64,000 nt of DNA from Ralstonia sp. UBA689 (lineage in GTDB: Bacteria; Pseudomonadota; Gammaproteobacteria; Burkholderiales; Burkholderiaceae), in assembly GCF_002298975.1 (NCBI RefSeq), contig NZ_DBMV01000024.1, positions 62,001 to 126,000 on the forward strand. Reading direction: 5' to 3'. The notes under the pieces are model-generated. The model made no database searches, was not told where the DNA came from, and worked only from the letters and a program-made list of their open reading frames with translations. Position 1 is the stretch's first letter, and every line of letters starts with the position of its first letter. A program made the position numbers and the translations under genes. Shown here piece after piece: positions 1 through 8,517 of the stretch.

Positions 1-878
1 TCGACGTCACGCCCTACTTCAGCTACCTGGATGACCACCGCAGCAACAACCGCGTCGGCCTCTACGTGCAGGACCAGTTCGCGCTGGCCACGGACTGGGT
101 GCTGGACAGCGGCCTGCGCTACGACCACACCAGCTTCGTGCCGGGCATCTTCAGCCCGCGCGTGGGCCTGATCTGGCGCGCCGCCCCGACGACCACCGTC
201 AAGGCGATCTACGGTATGGCGTACCGCTCGCCCAACGACTACGAGCTCCACTACCAGACCAGCTCGCCGGGCGGCCAGCAGGTCAATACGAGGCTGTCCG
301 CTGAACGCATCCGCACATACGAAGCGGTGCTGGAGCAACAGATGGGGCCTGGCGGCAAGGCCACGCTGTCGGTATTCCAGAACAACGTCTCCAACCTGAT
401 CAGCCAGAGCGAAGACCCCACCACGGGTCTGCTGGTCTTCAGCAACGTGGCGCGGGTGCGCACGCGCGGCACCGAGCTAGGCTACGAACAGAACTGGCCG
501 GGCGGCACGCGTTTGCGCACGAGCTACAGCTTTCAGCACTCCGAGGATGCCGATAGCGATCAGACGCTCTCGAATTCACCGCGTCACATGCTCAAGCTCA
601 ACGTGTCCACACCGGTGTGGCGCGACGACTGCCGCGCGGGGGTGGAGGCCCAATACATCAGCAACCGGCTGACAACGTCGGGTAGCGTTGGCGGCTACTG
701 GATTGCCAACCTGACCTTGCTGGCGGCCCGGCTGGTGCCCAATCTGGAGATGTCCGCGAGTGTCTACAACCTGTTCGACCGGCGCTATGCCGATCCGGCA
801 GGCCCGGAGGTGCCGCAGACGTCCATCGTGCAGGACGGCCGTACGTTTCGCCTGAAGTTGACCTACACCTTCCGATGA
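1..878 (+). CDS. TonB-dependent receptor, C-terminal part (5' end outside window)
   Basis: The open frame runs from the window edge (codons start at base 3) to a TGA at 876-878, so only the C-terminal ~290 residues of the barrel are present. Features seen: alternating aromatic/polar strands, a segment 'VKAIYGMAYRSPNDYEL' typical of late barrel strands of siderophore/vitamin receptors, 'NLFDRRYADP' near the end, and a terminal strand 'LKLTYTF' plus Arg, close to the usual aromatic C-terminus of outer-membrane proteins. It would act as an energised outer-membrane importer or sensor. Its stop overlaps the start of the next gene by ATGA, so it is probably cotranscribed with the YfiR-like and GGDEF/EAL genes. 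The substrate cannot be read from this part. The GTG at base 66 is internal, not a start. Confidence 0.85.
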   Translation, partial: DVTPYFSYLDDHRSNNRVGLYVQDQFALATDWVLDSGLRYDHTSFVPGIFSPRVGLIWRAAPTTTVKAIYGMAYRSPNDYELHYQTSSPGGQQVNTRLSAERIRTYEAVLEQQMGPGGKATLSVFQNNVSNLISQSEDPTTGLLVFSNVARVRTRGTELGYEQNWPGGTRLRTSYSFQHSEDADSDQTLSNSPRHMLKLNVSTPVWRDDCRAGVEAQYISNRLTTSGSVGGYWIANLTLLAARLVPNLEMSASVYNLFDRRYADPAGPEVPQTSIVQDGRTFRLKLTYTFR

Positions 879-1447
879 GCGCTCTGCATGCCTCCGCTCG
901 ACGTGCTTCAGGCCAGCGCCTGCGCCGGCTGTGCACGGTGCTGAGCCTCGCGCTGGCGGGGGCGGTGTGGGTGCGGGCCACGCACGCCCAGATGCAGGCC
1001 AGCGAGGTGCAGGTCAAGGCGGCTTTCATTTACAACTTTGCGCTGTTCACCACCTGGCCCTCCGACGCGATGCTGGCTGATGCTCCGATGGTGCTGTGCG
1101 TGGCTGCCGAGCAACCGCTGCAGGCAACGTTGGAAAAACTGACAGGAAAACCCGTGCGCGGACACCGGCTGGAAATCCGAAAGATCAATGATGGCACGGC
1201 TGCCGGCTGCCACGTGCTGGTGCTCGACGAGCATGCGTCGGCCAGTGTGCGGCCGGACCCGGCTGCGCCGGTGCTGACGGTTTCCGACAGCGGCAAGGGG
1301 GCGCGTGGCTCCGGCGGCTCCGGGCCGATGATTGCGCTAGCGCTGCAGGACAACCGGGTGGTGTTCGACATCGACGCGGGCGCGGCGCGGCAGGCTGGCC
1401 TGCAGATCAGCTCGCAACTGCTGCGCCTGGCAAGGAGCGTGCGATGA
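875..1447 (+). CDS. YfiR-like (DUF4154) periplasmic protein
   Basis: A 190-residue protein with an N-terminal signal sequence (positive residues to about 17, hydrophobic core to about 35, likely cleavage after 'THA'). The mature start 'VQVKAAFIYNFALFTTWP' is the hallmark of the YfiR/DUF4154 family. In Pseudomonas, YfiR is a periplasmic repressor of the diguanylate cyclase YfiN. It overlaps the receptor upstream and the c-di-GMP gene downstream by ATGA on both sides, so the three are translationally coupled. Inference: this protein transmits a periplasmic signal from the TonB receptor to the periplasmic domain of the next protein, with the receptor standing where YfiB stands in the classical operon. 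Confidence 0.85.
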   Translation: MSALHASARRASGQRLRRLCTVLSLALAGAVWVRATHAQMQASEVQVKAAFIYNFALFTTWPSDAMLADAPMVLCVAAEQPLQATLEKLTGKPVRGHRLEIRKINDGTAAGCHVLVLDEHASASVRPDPAAPVLTVSDSGKGARGSGGSGPMIALALQDNRVVFDIDAGAARQAGLQISSQLLRLARSVR

Positions 1448-3477
1448 ACTTGCCGCTGATGACACACCGGCCCCGGCTGGGGCAATCCATGGTACGGGCC
1501 AACATGGTCGGCGCGGGGGCGGCACTGAGCATTGCCGGCTTCCTGCTCATCGTGTTCCAGTTCATCGCGTTGCATGCGGCGCTCGTACGAGACGTGCATG
1601 TGCAGGCACGCATCATCGGCGCGAACAGCGTGGCGGCGCTGCTCTTCAATGACCGGCGTGCTGCCGATGAGACGTTGGGCGCGCTGGGCTCATCACCGTC
1701 GCTGCGCGCCGCGGGTGTGTTCACGGCATTGCGCAAGCCCCTGGCGCTGTACCAGCACGGCGATGCGGCATCCGTGCAGGCGCCCGACGCTGCCATGCTG
1801 CGCGAGGCCGACGTGTCCACGCTGACCACGCTGGAGGTGGTCGAGCCGGTGGAGTCCGAGCGCCGAGTGATCGGCTATGTGGTCATCCGCTCCAGCCTGT
1901 CCGAGCTGTACATGCAATTGCTCGGCTATGCGGTCCTTACGGTGTCGGTCGGTATCGGTGCGATGGGCGTCGCTTACCTGGTGATCGCCCGCATGCGTCG
2001 CGCGGTGCTGCAGGCCGAGGCCCATCTGGACTATCTCGCCCACATCGATTCGGTGACCGAACTGCCCAACCGGCATGCCTTCAACGAGCGCCTGCAGACA
2101 TCGCTCAAGCGCGCGGGCCAGACCGGCGCGGTGGGGCTGCTGCTGCTGGATCTCGACAACTTCAAGGTGGTCAACGATACGCTGGGCCACAACAATGGCG
2201 ACCGGCTGTTGCGCCAGGTCGCGCGCCGCCTGAACGACGTGATCGAACAGGCGAACCTGCGTGCCGTGCTGTGCCGCATCGGTGGCGACGAGTTTGCCGT
2301 CATCGCCGAGCTGTCAGGACGTGCCGTGATTGCCGATGCGGAGGCGGCCACGCTGGCCGACGGGCTGGCCAAGCGCATCCTGGCCGCATTGGCCGCGCCG
2401 TTTGCGTTGGACCTGCATCAGATCTACGTGACGGCGAGCGTGGGCGTGAGCCTGTATCCGCACGACGCGCGCGACGTGCAGGTGCTCACGCGCAATGCCG
2501 ATACAGCGATGTACTACGCCAAGAATCGTGGCAAGAATGCCGCCGCAAGCTTCACGTCCGAGATGGACCAGCAGGCGCGACGCCGCCTGCGCGTGGAGGC
2601 CGACCTGCGCCGCGCGCTCGACCGTGACGAGCTGCTCCTGACGTTCCAGCCGCAGGTCCTCCTGCAGGCGCTGGAGGTGGAAAAAAAGGCGGCGGATGGC
2701 GAGCCGCTGCCGTTGCCTGCGATGCACGTGCATGGCGTGGAGGCTCTGGTGCGCTGGCGGCACCCGGAGATCGGTGTGATCGGCCCGGGCGAGTTCATCG
2801 CCGTGGCCGAGGAGACCGGCCTGATCGTGCCGCTCGGCCTGTGGGTGTTGCGCACGGCGTGCCAGCAGGCCGCGCGCTGGATGCGCGAGGACGATCTCAC
2901 GCTGCGCGTGTCCGTCAATCTGTCGGGCCGGCAGGCTCGTGATCCGGGGCTGGTGAAGAGCGTGCTGGACGTGCTGCACGAGACCGGCCTGCCGCCGCAC
3001 CTGCTGGAGCTGGAAATTACCGAAAGCGTGCTGATGGAAGACATCGAGGCCAACATCGCGCTGCTTGAATCGCTGCACGCGGCGGGCATCAGCCTGTCGA
3101 TCGACGATTTCGGCACGGGGTATTCGTCGCTGGCATATTTGCAGCGCTTCCCAATCCAGAAGCTCAAGATCGACCGCAGCTTCGTGCAACGCATGCCCGG
3201 CGACGGCGAGGCGATTGCCGGTGCGGTGATCGCCATGGCCCACAACCTGAACATGGAGGTGGTGGCCGAGGGCGTGGAAGACCCTGAACAACTCGCGCTG
3301 TTGCGCAAGGCCGGCTGCGATCTGGGGCAGGGCTACCTGTTCTCGCGCCCGCTGCAGGCCGAGCCGCTGATCGCATGGCTCAAGCGCCTGGAGCGCGGCG
3401 GCGATGCGGTGTCGAACGGCGAGCCGGACGACGAGGCCGCGTCTTCCGACTCGCTGCCTTCGTCGTTGGCAGGGTAA
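1444..3477 (+). CDS. Membrane CHASE8-GGDEF-EAL c-di-GMP turnover protein
   Basis: 677 residues. Domains in order: TM1 about 20-42; a YfiN-like periplasmic CHASE8 segment ('IIGANSVAALLFNDRRAA') to about 155; TM2 about 158-182; GGDEF domain with an intact GGDEF at 280-284; EAL domain with EAL at 433-435, 'DDFGTGYSSL', 'NLSGRQ' and 'VVAEGVE'. Both catalytic signatures are therefore intact, so it could make and break c-di-GMP. The positions expected for the RxxD inhibitory site five residues before GGDEF do not match. An insertion of about 20 residues ('EVEKKAADGEPLPLPAM') precedes EAL, where most EAL domains have a short turn. Classical YfiN has only a GGDEF domain; this one is fused to EAL. The start overlaps the YfiR-like gene (ATGA). 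Confidence 0.93.
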   Translation: MNLPLMTHRPRLGQSMVRANMVGAGAALSIAGFLLIVFQFIALHAALVRDVHVQARIIGANSVAALLFNDRRAADETLGALGSSPSLRAAGVFTALRKPLALYQHGDAASVQAPDAAMLREADVSTLTTLEVVEPVESERRVIGYVVIRSSLSELYMQLLGYAVLTVSVGIGAMGVAYLVIARMRRAVLQAEAHLDYLAHIDSVTELPNRHAFNERLQTSLKRAGQTGAVGLLLLDLDNFKVVNDTLGHNNGDRLLRQVARRLNDVIEQANLRAVLCRIGGDEFAVIAELSGRAVIADAEAATLADGLAKRILAALAAPFALDLHQIYVTASVGVSLYPHDARDVQVLTRNADTAMYYAKNRGKNAAASFTSEMDQQARRRLRVEADLRRALDRDELLLTFQPQVLLQALEVEKKAADGEPLPLPAMHVHGVEALVRWRHPEIGVIGPGEFIAVAEETGLIVPLGLWVLRTACQQAARWMREDDLTLRVSVNLSGRQARDPGLVKSVLDVLHETGLPPHLLELEITESVLMEDIEANIALLESLHAAGISLSIDDFGTGYSSLAYLQRFPIQKLKIDRSFVQRMPGDGEAIAGAVIAMAHNLNMEVVAEGVEDPEQLALLRKAGCDLGQGYLFSRPLQAEPLIAWLKRLERGGDAVSNGEPDDEAASSDSLPSSLAG

Positions 3478-3480
3478 GGC

Positions 3481-4368
3481 TCAGGCGGTTGCTCGCCGGG
3501 CAGCGCGCGTGGCACCCGCTGTCAGCACAACCACCGCGGCAAGGATGATGGCAGTCGCCCCCAGCGTCTGCGGCGCAACCTGTTCGTTGGCCAACCATGC
3601 GCCCATCAGCAGGGCAATCGGTGGGTTGACGTAGACATAGCTCGTTGCCATGACGGTGGACACGCGCTCCACCAGCGCCATGTAGGCCGTAAAGGCGATG
3701 GCCGACCCGAACACCACCAGGTAGCCCCACGCGAGCGCTGAATGCATGCCGATGTGCTTCGGCCATGTCTCGCCCACGATCAGGCTGAGCAGCACCAGCG
3801 CCACGCCACCAAAGGCCATCTCCAGAACGAATGCGGTCATGCCCTTGGGCATGTCGATGCGCTTGGAGAACTGCGAGCCGAACGACCACGACGCGATGGC
3901 CGTGGTCAGCGCCAGCACGCCGGCGGTGCTGGCCTGGAATTCCGCGCCGCGAAACAGCACCGCAATGCCGATGCTGCCTAGCGCAATGGCGCCGATCTCG
4001 TAGCCGCGCAGGCGGCCGCCCGCCAGCAGCGTCCACAGCGTGGAGAACAGCGGCATCGACGCGATCATTACCGTGGTGGCGCCCGACGAGATGGTCTGTT
4101 CGGCCACCGCCGTCATGCCCATGCCGCCCACCAGCATGAATGCGCCGATCAGCGCGCAGTTGCGCACCTGGCGCCAGCTTGGGCGAAAGTCTGGTCGCTC
4201 GCGCTGGCGCAGGATGACCACGGGGGCGAGCAGCAAGGCCGCTGCCAGAAAGCGCGAGCCCATCATCAGGAAGGGCGGCAAGTCGGTCAGCGCAAAGCGG
4301 ATGGCGAGATACGTTGTGCCCCACACCACGTAGGTGATGAGCAGGCACAGGGCGATGAAGGGGGACAT
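3481..4368 (-). CDS. EamA/DMT-family exporter (YedA-like)
   Basis: 295 residues with ten predicted membrane segments arranged as two EamA repeats. 'YVVWGTTYLAIRFAL' followed by 'MMGSRFLAAALLL' at the N-terminus is the typical start of YedA/RhaT-type drug/metabolite transporters. The second repeat ends with 'YVYVNPPIALLMGAWLANE', the conserved EamA signature. Such proteins usually export amino acids or small metabolites across the inner membrane; the substrate here is unknown. The gene converges with the c-di-GMP gene (3 bp apart) and is transcribed alone, away from the 21-bp repeat array that lies upstream of it. Confidence 0.92.
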   Translation of the reverse strand: MSPFIALCLLITYVVWGTTYLAIRFALTDLPPFLMMGSRFLAAALLLAPVVILRQRERPDFRPSWRQVRNCALIGAFMLVGGMGMTAVAEQTISSGATTVMIASMPLFSTLWTLLAGGRLRGYEIGAIALGSIGIAVLFRGAEFQASTAGVLALTTAIASWSFGSQFSKRIDMPKGMTAFVLEMAFGGVALVLLSLIVGETWPKHIGMHSALAWGYLVVFGSAIAFTAYMALVERVSTVMATSYVYVNPPIALLMGAWLANEQVAPQTLGATAIILAAVVVLTAGATRAARRATA

Positions 4369-4488
4369 GGCGAGACCTCGGCGAGCAAGTCCCGATGCTA
4401 CTCAAGGCCGGTTGATGCGCAAAACGAGTTTTGTTATCGCTTGTTGTGAGTGGCGTTAGCAAGCAAGTGAGCATGGCGCGCCACCGCG

Positions 4489-4741
4489 TTGGGAACACCG
4501 GCCCTTGCGTCCCGAACGCCGAGCCTTGCGTTCAGAACCTCGCCCGTTGCGTACGGAACACGAGCGACCGGGTTCCGGACCGCAATGGCCGGGTTCAAAG
4601 CCCGAGGCCGTGGCGTTTTCAACCGCAATGGCCGGGTTCGGAACGTCGATAGCGAGGTTCCAGACCACAGCCGCGCGGTCCAAAACCCGGGGCCGTCGCG
4701 TTCACAACGCCGAGGTCGGGGTTCCAAATGCCGGTGACCGG
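4489..4741. repeat. Array of twelve degenerate ~21-bp tandem repeats
   Basis: Twelve consecutive units can be laid out with starts at 4489, 4510, 4531, 4552, 4573, 4594, 4616, 4637, 4658, 4679, 4701 and 4722. Lengths are 21 bp except 22, 22 and 20 for units 6, 10 and 12. The loose consensus is a 5' GGTTC/GCGTT boundary, then NNGAAC/NNNAAC, then a C/G-rich tail with GCCG or GGCCGGG; 'CCGCAATGGCCGGGTTC' recurs almost unchanged at 4580-4596 and 4623-4639. Because 21 is a multiple of three, open frames with a seven-residue periodicity appear in several frames. I regard those frames as by-products. The array ends exactly where the stop codon of the rhodanese gene begins (4742). Confidence 0.8.
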
Positions 4742-6391
4742 CTAGATGACCCGGAAGCCGTGGGTGCCATCTCGCCCGAGTTGCTCCACGAGGCCGAACT
4801 CCCAGTCCAGATAGCCTTGCATGGCAGCGCGCGGCGCGCTGGTGCCTTCATAGGGGCGGCGGTAGCGGTCGATGCGTTCGGAAGCCAGGCGTTTCTCGCC
4901 CGATTCGACGGGCAGGCCCGCCGCCACCCACGCCGCCGTGCCGCCGTCGAGCACCCAGACTTCGGCCTGCGTGAGCTTGGCCAGATCAACGGCGGCAAAG
5001 CGGGCAAGCTGGCTGGAGCCGCAGGTCAGCACGTAACGGCGCGCGGGCGGAATGCGCTTGAGCGCAGCGGGCAGGTCGGAGCGCACGGCAAACCATGCGC
5101 CCGGAATGTGCCGCGCCACGTAGTTGGCGCTGCGCGTGACGTCAATGACGGCGGTGTTGCCGGCATCCAGCCAGCCGGACAGCGCACGGGCATCGACCGT
5201 GCGCACGGCCGGGGATGCGGGCACGGGTGTTTGGTATGGGCCGGTCACGCTGCGCTCGCGCGCATCGACCGGATCGAGCACGTACACCTCCCAGCCCATC
5301 TGCGCAAGCCACGAGGCCGACATGTCGGCGCGCACGCCGTCGTCGTCGGCCAGCACGATGCGTGCGCCGCGCACGGCTGCGGTGTGGTCGGTCTCCTGCA
5401 CGAGCTGACCGCCGGGCGCACTGGCAAAGCCGGGCAGGTGGCCGGCGGCATATTCCTCTGGCGTGCGCACGTCCAGCTTGTAGAGCGTGCGCTCAGGCGC
5501 TTCCAGCGTGGCGACATCGGCCAGCGCAATGCGCGGCACATTGGCGCGTTCGGCCACGGCACGGGCATCGGCCTGCGCCTGGGCACGGGTTTTGGCGGAA
5601 ACGGTTTCCGGATGCCGGCGGCTGGCGCCGTGGTCCAGCACCTGGTCTGCCAGCAGCCAGCCGATGGTGCCGTTGCGCAGCGCCGCCACCGGGTTGGGAA
5701 TGCCTGCATTCACCAGCGATTGCGTGCCGATGATGCTGCGCGTGCGTCCGGCGCAGTTGACGACGACCTGCGTGGTCGGGTCGGGCGCCAGCTCACGGAT
5801 GCGCAAGACCAACTCCGCCCCCGGCACGCTGGTCGCGGTGGGGATGCTCATGGTCTGGAATTCGTCATAGCGGCGCGCATCGACGATGACCACGTCGCGC
5901 TTGGCATCGATCAACGCCTTGACTTCCTGCGCGCTGAACGAGGGCGTGTGGCGCTGCGCCTCCACGTATTCGCCGAAAGACTTGCTGGGTACGTTCACAT
6001 CCTGAAACAGCTCGCCGCCAGCGGCGCGCCAGCCATCCAGGCCGCCATCGAGCAGATAGACGCGCGTGTAGCCAAGTTCGGTCAGCTTGGCGGCGGCGCG
6101 CGGGGCCAAGTCCACGCCATCATGCGCGCCGTACAGGACGATCAGCGTATCGCGGCGCGGAATGCGTGACCACGCCTCCAGTTCAAGCCGCGAGAGCGGC
6201 AGGTTTGCGGCCCACAGCGGGTGCGCCCGCGCATACGGGTCTTCTTCGCGCACGTCCACCAGCGCGATCTCCTTGCTGGCCAGCAGGGCAGCGCGCACGT
6301 CGGCGTAGGTGAGCGTGGGCACGTGGGTGTCGGCCAGCGGCGCAGCGAGGGGCGACGCGGCCGTTTCGACGATGGCGTTGGCGGTGCTCAT
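4742..6391 (-). CDS. Four-domain rhodanese-related sulfurtransferase
   Basis: 549 residues forming four successive rhodanese domains (about 25-130, 150-255, 285-390, 400-505), each with the 'DVR/DAR' and 'LDGG..W' type motifs. Active-loop cysteines are present in domain 2 ('VVNCAGRTRS') and domain 4 ('VLTCGSSQ'). Domains 1 ('VLYGAHDG') and 3 ('VLADDDG') lack the cysteine and are probably structural or regulatory. The enzyme would move sulfane sulfur through a persulfide in the cytoplasm. Its start overlaps the end of the cysteine-dioxygenase-like gene (bases 6388-6391), so the two are coupled, which fits handling of sulfur released from organic thiols. The exact donor and acceptor are unknown. 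Confidence 0.9.
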   Translation of the reverse strand: MSTANAIVETAASPLAAPLADTHVPTLTYADVRAALLASKEIALVDVREEDPYARAHPLWAANLPLSRLELEAWSRIPRRDTLIVLYGAHDGVDLAPRAAAKLTELGYTRVYLLDGGLDGWRAAGGELFQDVNVPSKSFGEYVEAQRHTPSFSAQEVKALIDAKRDVVIVDARRYDEFQTMSIPTATSVPGAELVLRIRELAPDPTTQVVVNCAGRTRSIIGTQSLVNAGIPNPVAALRNGTIGWLLADQVLDHGASRRHPETVSAKTRAQAQADARAVAERANVPRIALADVATLEAPERTLYKLDVRTPEEYAAGHLPGFASAPGGQLVQETDHTAAVRGARIVLADDDGVRADMSASWLAQMGWEVYVLDPVDARERSVTGPYQTPVPASPAVRTVDARALSGWLDAGNTAVIDVTRSANYVARHIPGAWFAVRSDLPAALKRIPPARRYVLTCGSSQLARFAAVDLAKLTQAEVWVLDGGTAAWVAAGLPVESGEKRLASERIDRYRRPYEGTSAPRAAMQGYLDWEFGLVEQLGRDGTHGFRVI

Positions 6392-7023
6392 GATGCTGAC
6401 GTGTCCTTGGTGCGGTCCCAGAGATTGGGCAGATGGGTATTGGAGTAGCCGGAGATGAACGGCTTGCGCTCACCGCCTTCCGTATAGACGGAGCGATGGA
6501 TGCCGCCGATGTTGCCGCCGTACACGTGGATGCTGATCGAGGTGCGGTCTTCAAATGCGTTGTACACGCGGTGGATGTCGCCCACGCGCGGCGAGACGTG
6601 TTCCACCGCACCGGGTTCCAGGCGGATGGCGGCGCCGTCGGCCTGCGGACGCCCTTGCGCGTCGAGCTTGAACGGCTGCGAATATTCCGCGCCGCGCAGC
6701 ATGCCGATCAGGCCCCACGTGGTGTGATCGTGGATGGGCGTACGCTGGCCCGGGCCCCAGACAAAGCTGACGATGGAGAAGCGCTCGCCCGAATCGGCGT
6801 GCAGCAGGTATTGCTGGAAGTGTTCGGGATGCGGTTGCGCATATTCGGCCGGCAGCCAGTCGTCGCGGGCAACGAGGGCGCCGAGCAGGGCGCCTGCGCG
6901 CGAAAGGATCTCGGCTTCGGTCGGCTGCTGGTCGAGCAGGCGCGAGAGTGCCGTCACGAAGTCACGCAGCGGGGCGATGGACTGGGCTTGCGCAGGGTCG
7001 GCAGCAACGGCAGACGTGCTCAT
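6388..7023 (-). CDS. Cysteine-dioxygenase-like cupin (thiol dioxygenase family)
   Basis: 211 residues with a cupin core. 'TPIHDHTTWGLIGMLRG' supplies the paired metal-binding histidines and 'GDIHRVYN' the third, giving the three-His iron site of cysteine/3-mercaptopropionate dioxygenases. Such enzymes oxidise a thiol to a sulfinate with O2. The ATG at 7023 is preceded by AGGAA at suitable spacing. The gene is coupled to the rhodanese downstream (4-bp overlap) and lies 69-91 bp after the flavoprotein gene on the same strand. The substrate thiol cannot be told from sequence; the surrounding sulfonate transport genes suggest an organosulfur intermediate. Confidence 0.85.
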   Translation of the reverse strand: MSTSAVAADPAQAQSIAPLRDFVTALSRLLDQQPTEAEILSRAGALLGALVARDDWLPAEYAQPHPEHFQQYLLHADSGERFSIVSFVWGPGQRTPIHDHTTWGLIGMLRGAEYSQPFKLDAQGRPQADGAAIRLEPGAVEHVSPRVGDIHRVYNAFEDRTSISIHVYGGNIGGIHRSVYTEGGERKPFISGYSNTHLPNLWDRTKDTSAS

Positions 7024-7091
7024 CGGCGGGTTCCTGATTGGGGGATGTGAGGTATGAGGCTATCTTGCGGGACGGGATGGCCGGCGTCTAG

Positions 7092-8300
7092 TTAAACCCC
7101 AAGTGCAGTGCGGCCGGCCGCCAACAGGATCGAATCATTCTGCGGGGTATGGATGCGGCTGCAGAGCACATCGCGGTAGTGGCGCTCCAGCGGGTGGTGG
7201 CGCGACAGGCCGTGATTGCCCGAGAGCTGCAGCGCCAGTTCCACAGCGCGGATGGCGTTGGTGGTGACGGTGTACTTGAGCAGGCCGCTGTCGGTCATGG
7301 ACAAGGGCATGCCGGCATCGGCCACCTCTGCTGCGTGATCGAGCAGCACGCGGTTGGTGCGCAGCGCGGCGGCAATATCGCCCGCAGCTTCCTGCATGCG
7401 CGGCAGTGTCGCCAGCGGCGCGCCGAGGTTGGCCGGTGCGCGTGTGTTCAGGAACTGTGTGAGCCAGTCGCGTGCGGCTTGCGCTACTGCGTCGTACAGG
7501 CTGCCGAGCAGTACGGTCATCCACGCTTGTTGATCGAGCTGCGCGCCGGTATCGGCCTGTGCGGCACTGTGCGTAGCCCACTCTGCGGCGGGCCGGATGT
7601 CGACCGCGTGGTCCAGCGGAATCTCCACATCTTCCAGCACCACGTCGTGGCTGCCCGAGGCGCGCAGGCCAAGGTGGTTCCAGGTTTCTTCGATGCGGAT
7701 GCCGGGCGTGTCTGGCAGCGGGCGTGGCACGAGGAAGATGCCGACGCGCGGCTCGGCTTCGTCGGTGCGCCCCCATACGGACAGCCAACGCAACGCCGGG
7801 CTGCCGGTGCTGTAGAGCTTGCGGCCCCGGATGCGCCAAGTGTTGCCCGTGCGGGTGGCCACCGTTGCCGGCAGGCCGCCACGTGCCGGCGTGCCGAGAT
7901 CGGGCTCCACGCGCAGCGCGTTGATGAGCGCGCCTTCGTTCAATGCCGTGGAGAACACCTGCCGGCGCACATGCGCAGGCCAGCGTGTGTCTGCCCGGCC
8001 GATGGCGCGGTGCTGCAGATAGGTCATCGTCAGCACGAGCGCGGTGGCGGCATCGCCATAGGCCACCGCCGCAATGATCTGCCGTGCCGTTGCGAGGTTG
8101 GCACCGCTGCCGCCGTGCGCTTGCGGAACGACTTGCGCGATCAACCCCGAAGCATGCAGCAACGCGAAGTTGTCGTGTGCAAATGTGCCGTGCGCATCGT
8201 GCTCGGCGGCCGTGGCGGCCAGTTGCGGCGTGATCGCGGGCAGCACTTCGGCAAGCCGCTCGGGCGGCGTGGGCAGGCGATGCAAAGGAGCGGACGACAT
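7092..8300 (-). CDS. Acyl-CoA-dehydrogenase-fold flavoprotein (SfnB/DszC-like)
   Basis: About 402 residues with the acyl-CoA dehydrogenase architecture. The N-terminal helical domain has 'GLIAQVVPQAHGGSGANLATARQ', the middle beta domain has 'RIRGRKLYSTGSPALRWLSVWG' and 'TWNHLGLRASGSHDVVLEDV', and the C-terminal helical domain ends 'LSGNHGLSRHHPLERHYRDVLCSRIHTP'. This last part is typical of the SfnB/DszC branch, which are flavin monooxygenases or desulfurisation enzymes rather than true fatty-acid dehydrogenases. I chose the ATG at 8300 (protein 'MSSAPLHRLPTPPERL'). The frame is open to 8360, but the extra 20 residues look unlike a domain and neither start has a strong Shine-Dalgarno sequence. 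It is transcribed divergently from the SsuD-like gene, probably from a shared control region at 8301-8517. Confidence 0.87.
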   Translation of the reverse strand: MSSAPLHRLPTPPERLAEVLPAITPQLAATAAEHDAHGTFAHDNFALLHASGLIAQVVPQAHGGSGANLATARQIIAAVAYGDAATALVLTMTYLQHRAIGRADTRWPAHVRRQVFSTALNEGALINALRVEPDLGTPARGGLPATVATRTGNTWRIRGRKLYSTGSPALRWLSVWGRTDEAEPRVGIFLVPRPLPDTPGIRIEETWNHLGLRASGSHDVVLEDVEIPLDHAVDIRPAAEWATHSAAQADTGAQLDQQAWMTVLLGSLYDAVAQAARDWLTQFLNTRAPANLGAPLATLPRMQEAAGDIAAALRTNRVLLDHAAEVADAGMPLSMTDSGLLKYTVTTNAIRAVELALQLSGNHGLSRHHPLERHYRDVLCSRIHTPQNDSILLAAGRTALGV

Positions 8301-8517
8301 GGCGATGCAGTGCTTGAAGCAAGTGACGTTGCCACACAGCGTATCTGCGTTGCAGCGCACGACGAACGACCGATGCCGAATATGCAGCGTTGAATTTATT
8401 CGTTAGCGCAACGCCGACGGTGACGTAACTTCATTCGCATTCACGGCGGGTGCAGCGCACTAGCAAACGTGCAGCAAGCCTCGCCAGTCTTCTAACCATA
8501 TGCGGAGCGAAGCCAGC

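Noticed and set aside
4489..4741. CRISPR array
   Set aside because: Repeats are contiguous, 21 bp and degenerate, with no unique spacers and no cas genes.
4505..6169. Plus-strand open frame of 554 codons antisense to the rhodanese gene
   Set aside because: It begins in the 21-bp repeats and mirrors a well-supported coding gene; long antisense frames are expected in GC-rich DNA and the product has no motif.
7149..8393. Plus-strand open frame of 414 codons opposite the acyl-CoA-dehydrogenase-like gene
   Set aside because: It shadows a gene with full family motifs and has no recognisable domain of its own.
8301..8517. tRNA or small RNA gene in the divergent sulfur-operon promoter
   Set aside because: No cloverleaf or strong hairpin could be drawn; it looks like ordinary promoter DNA.
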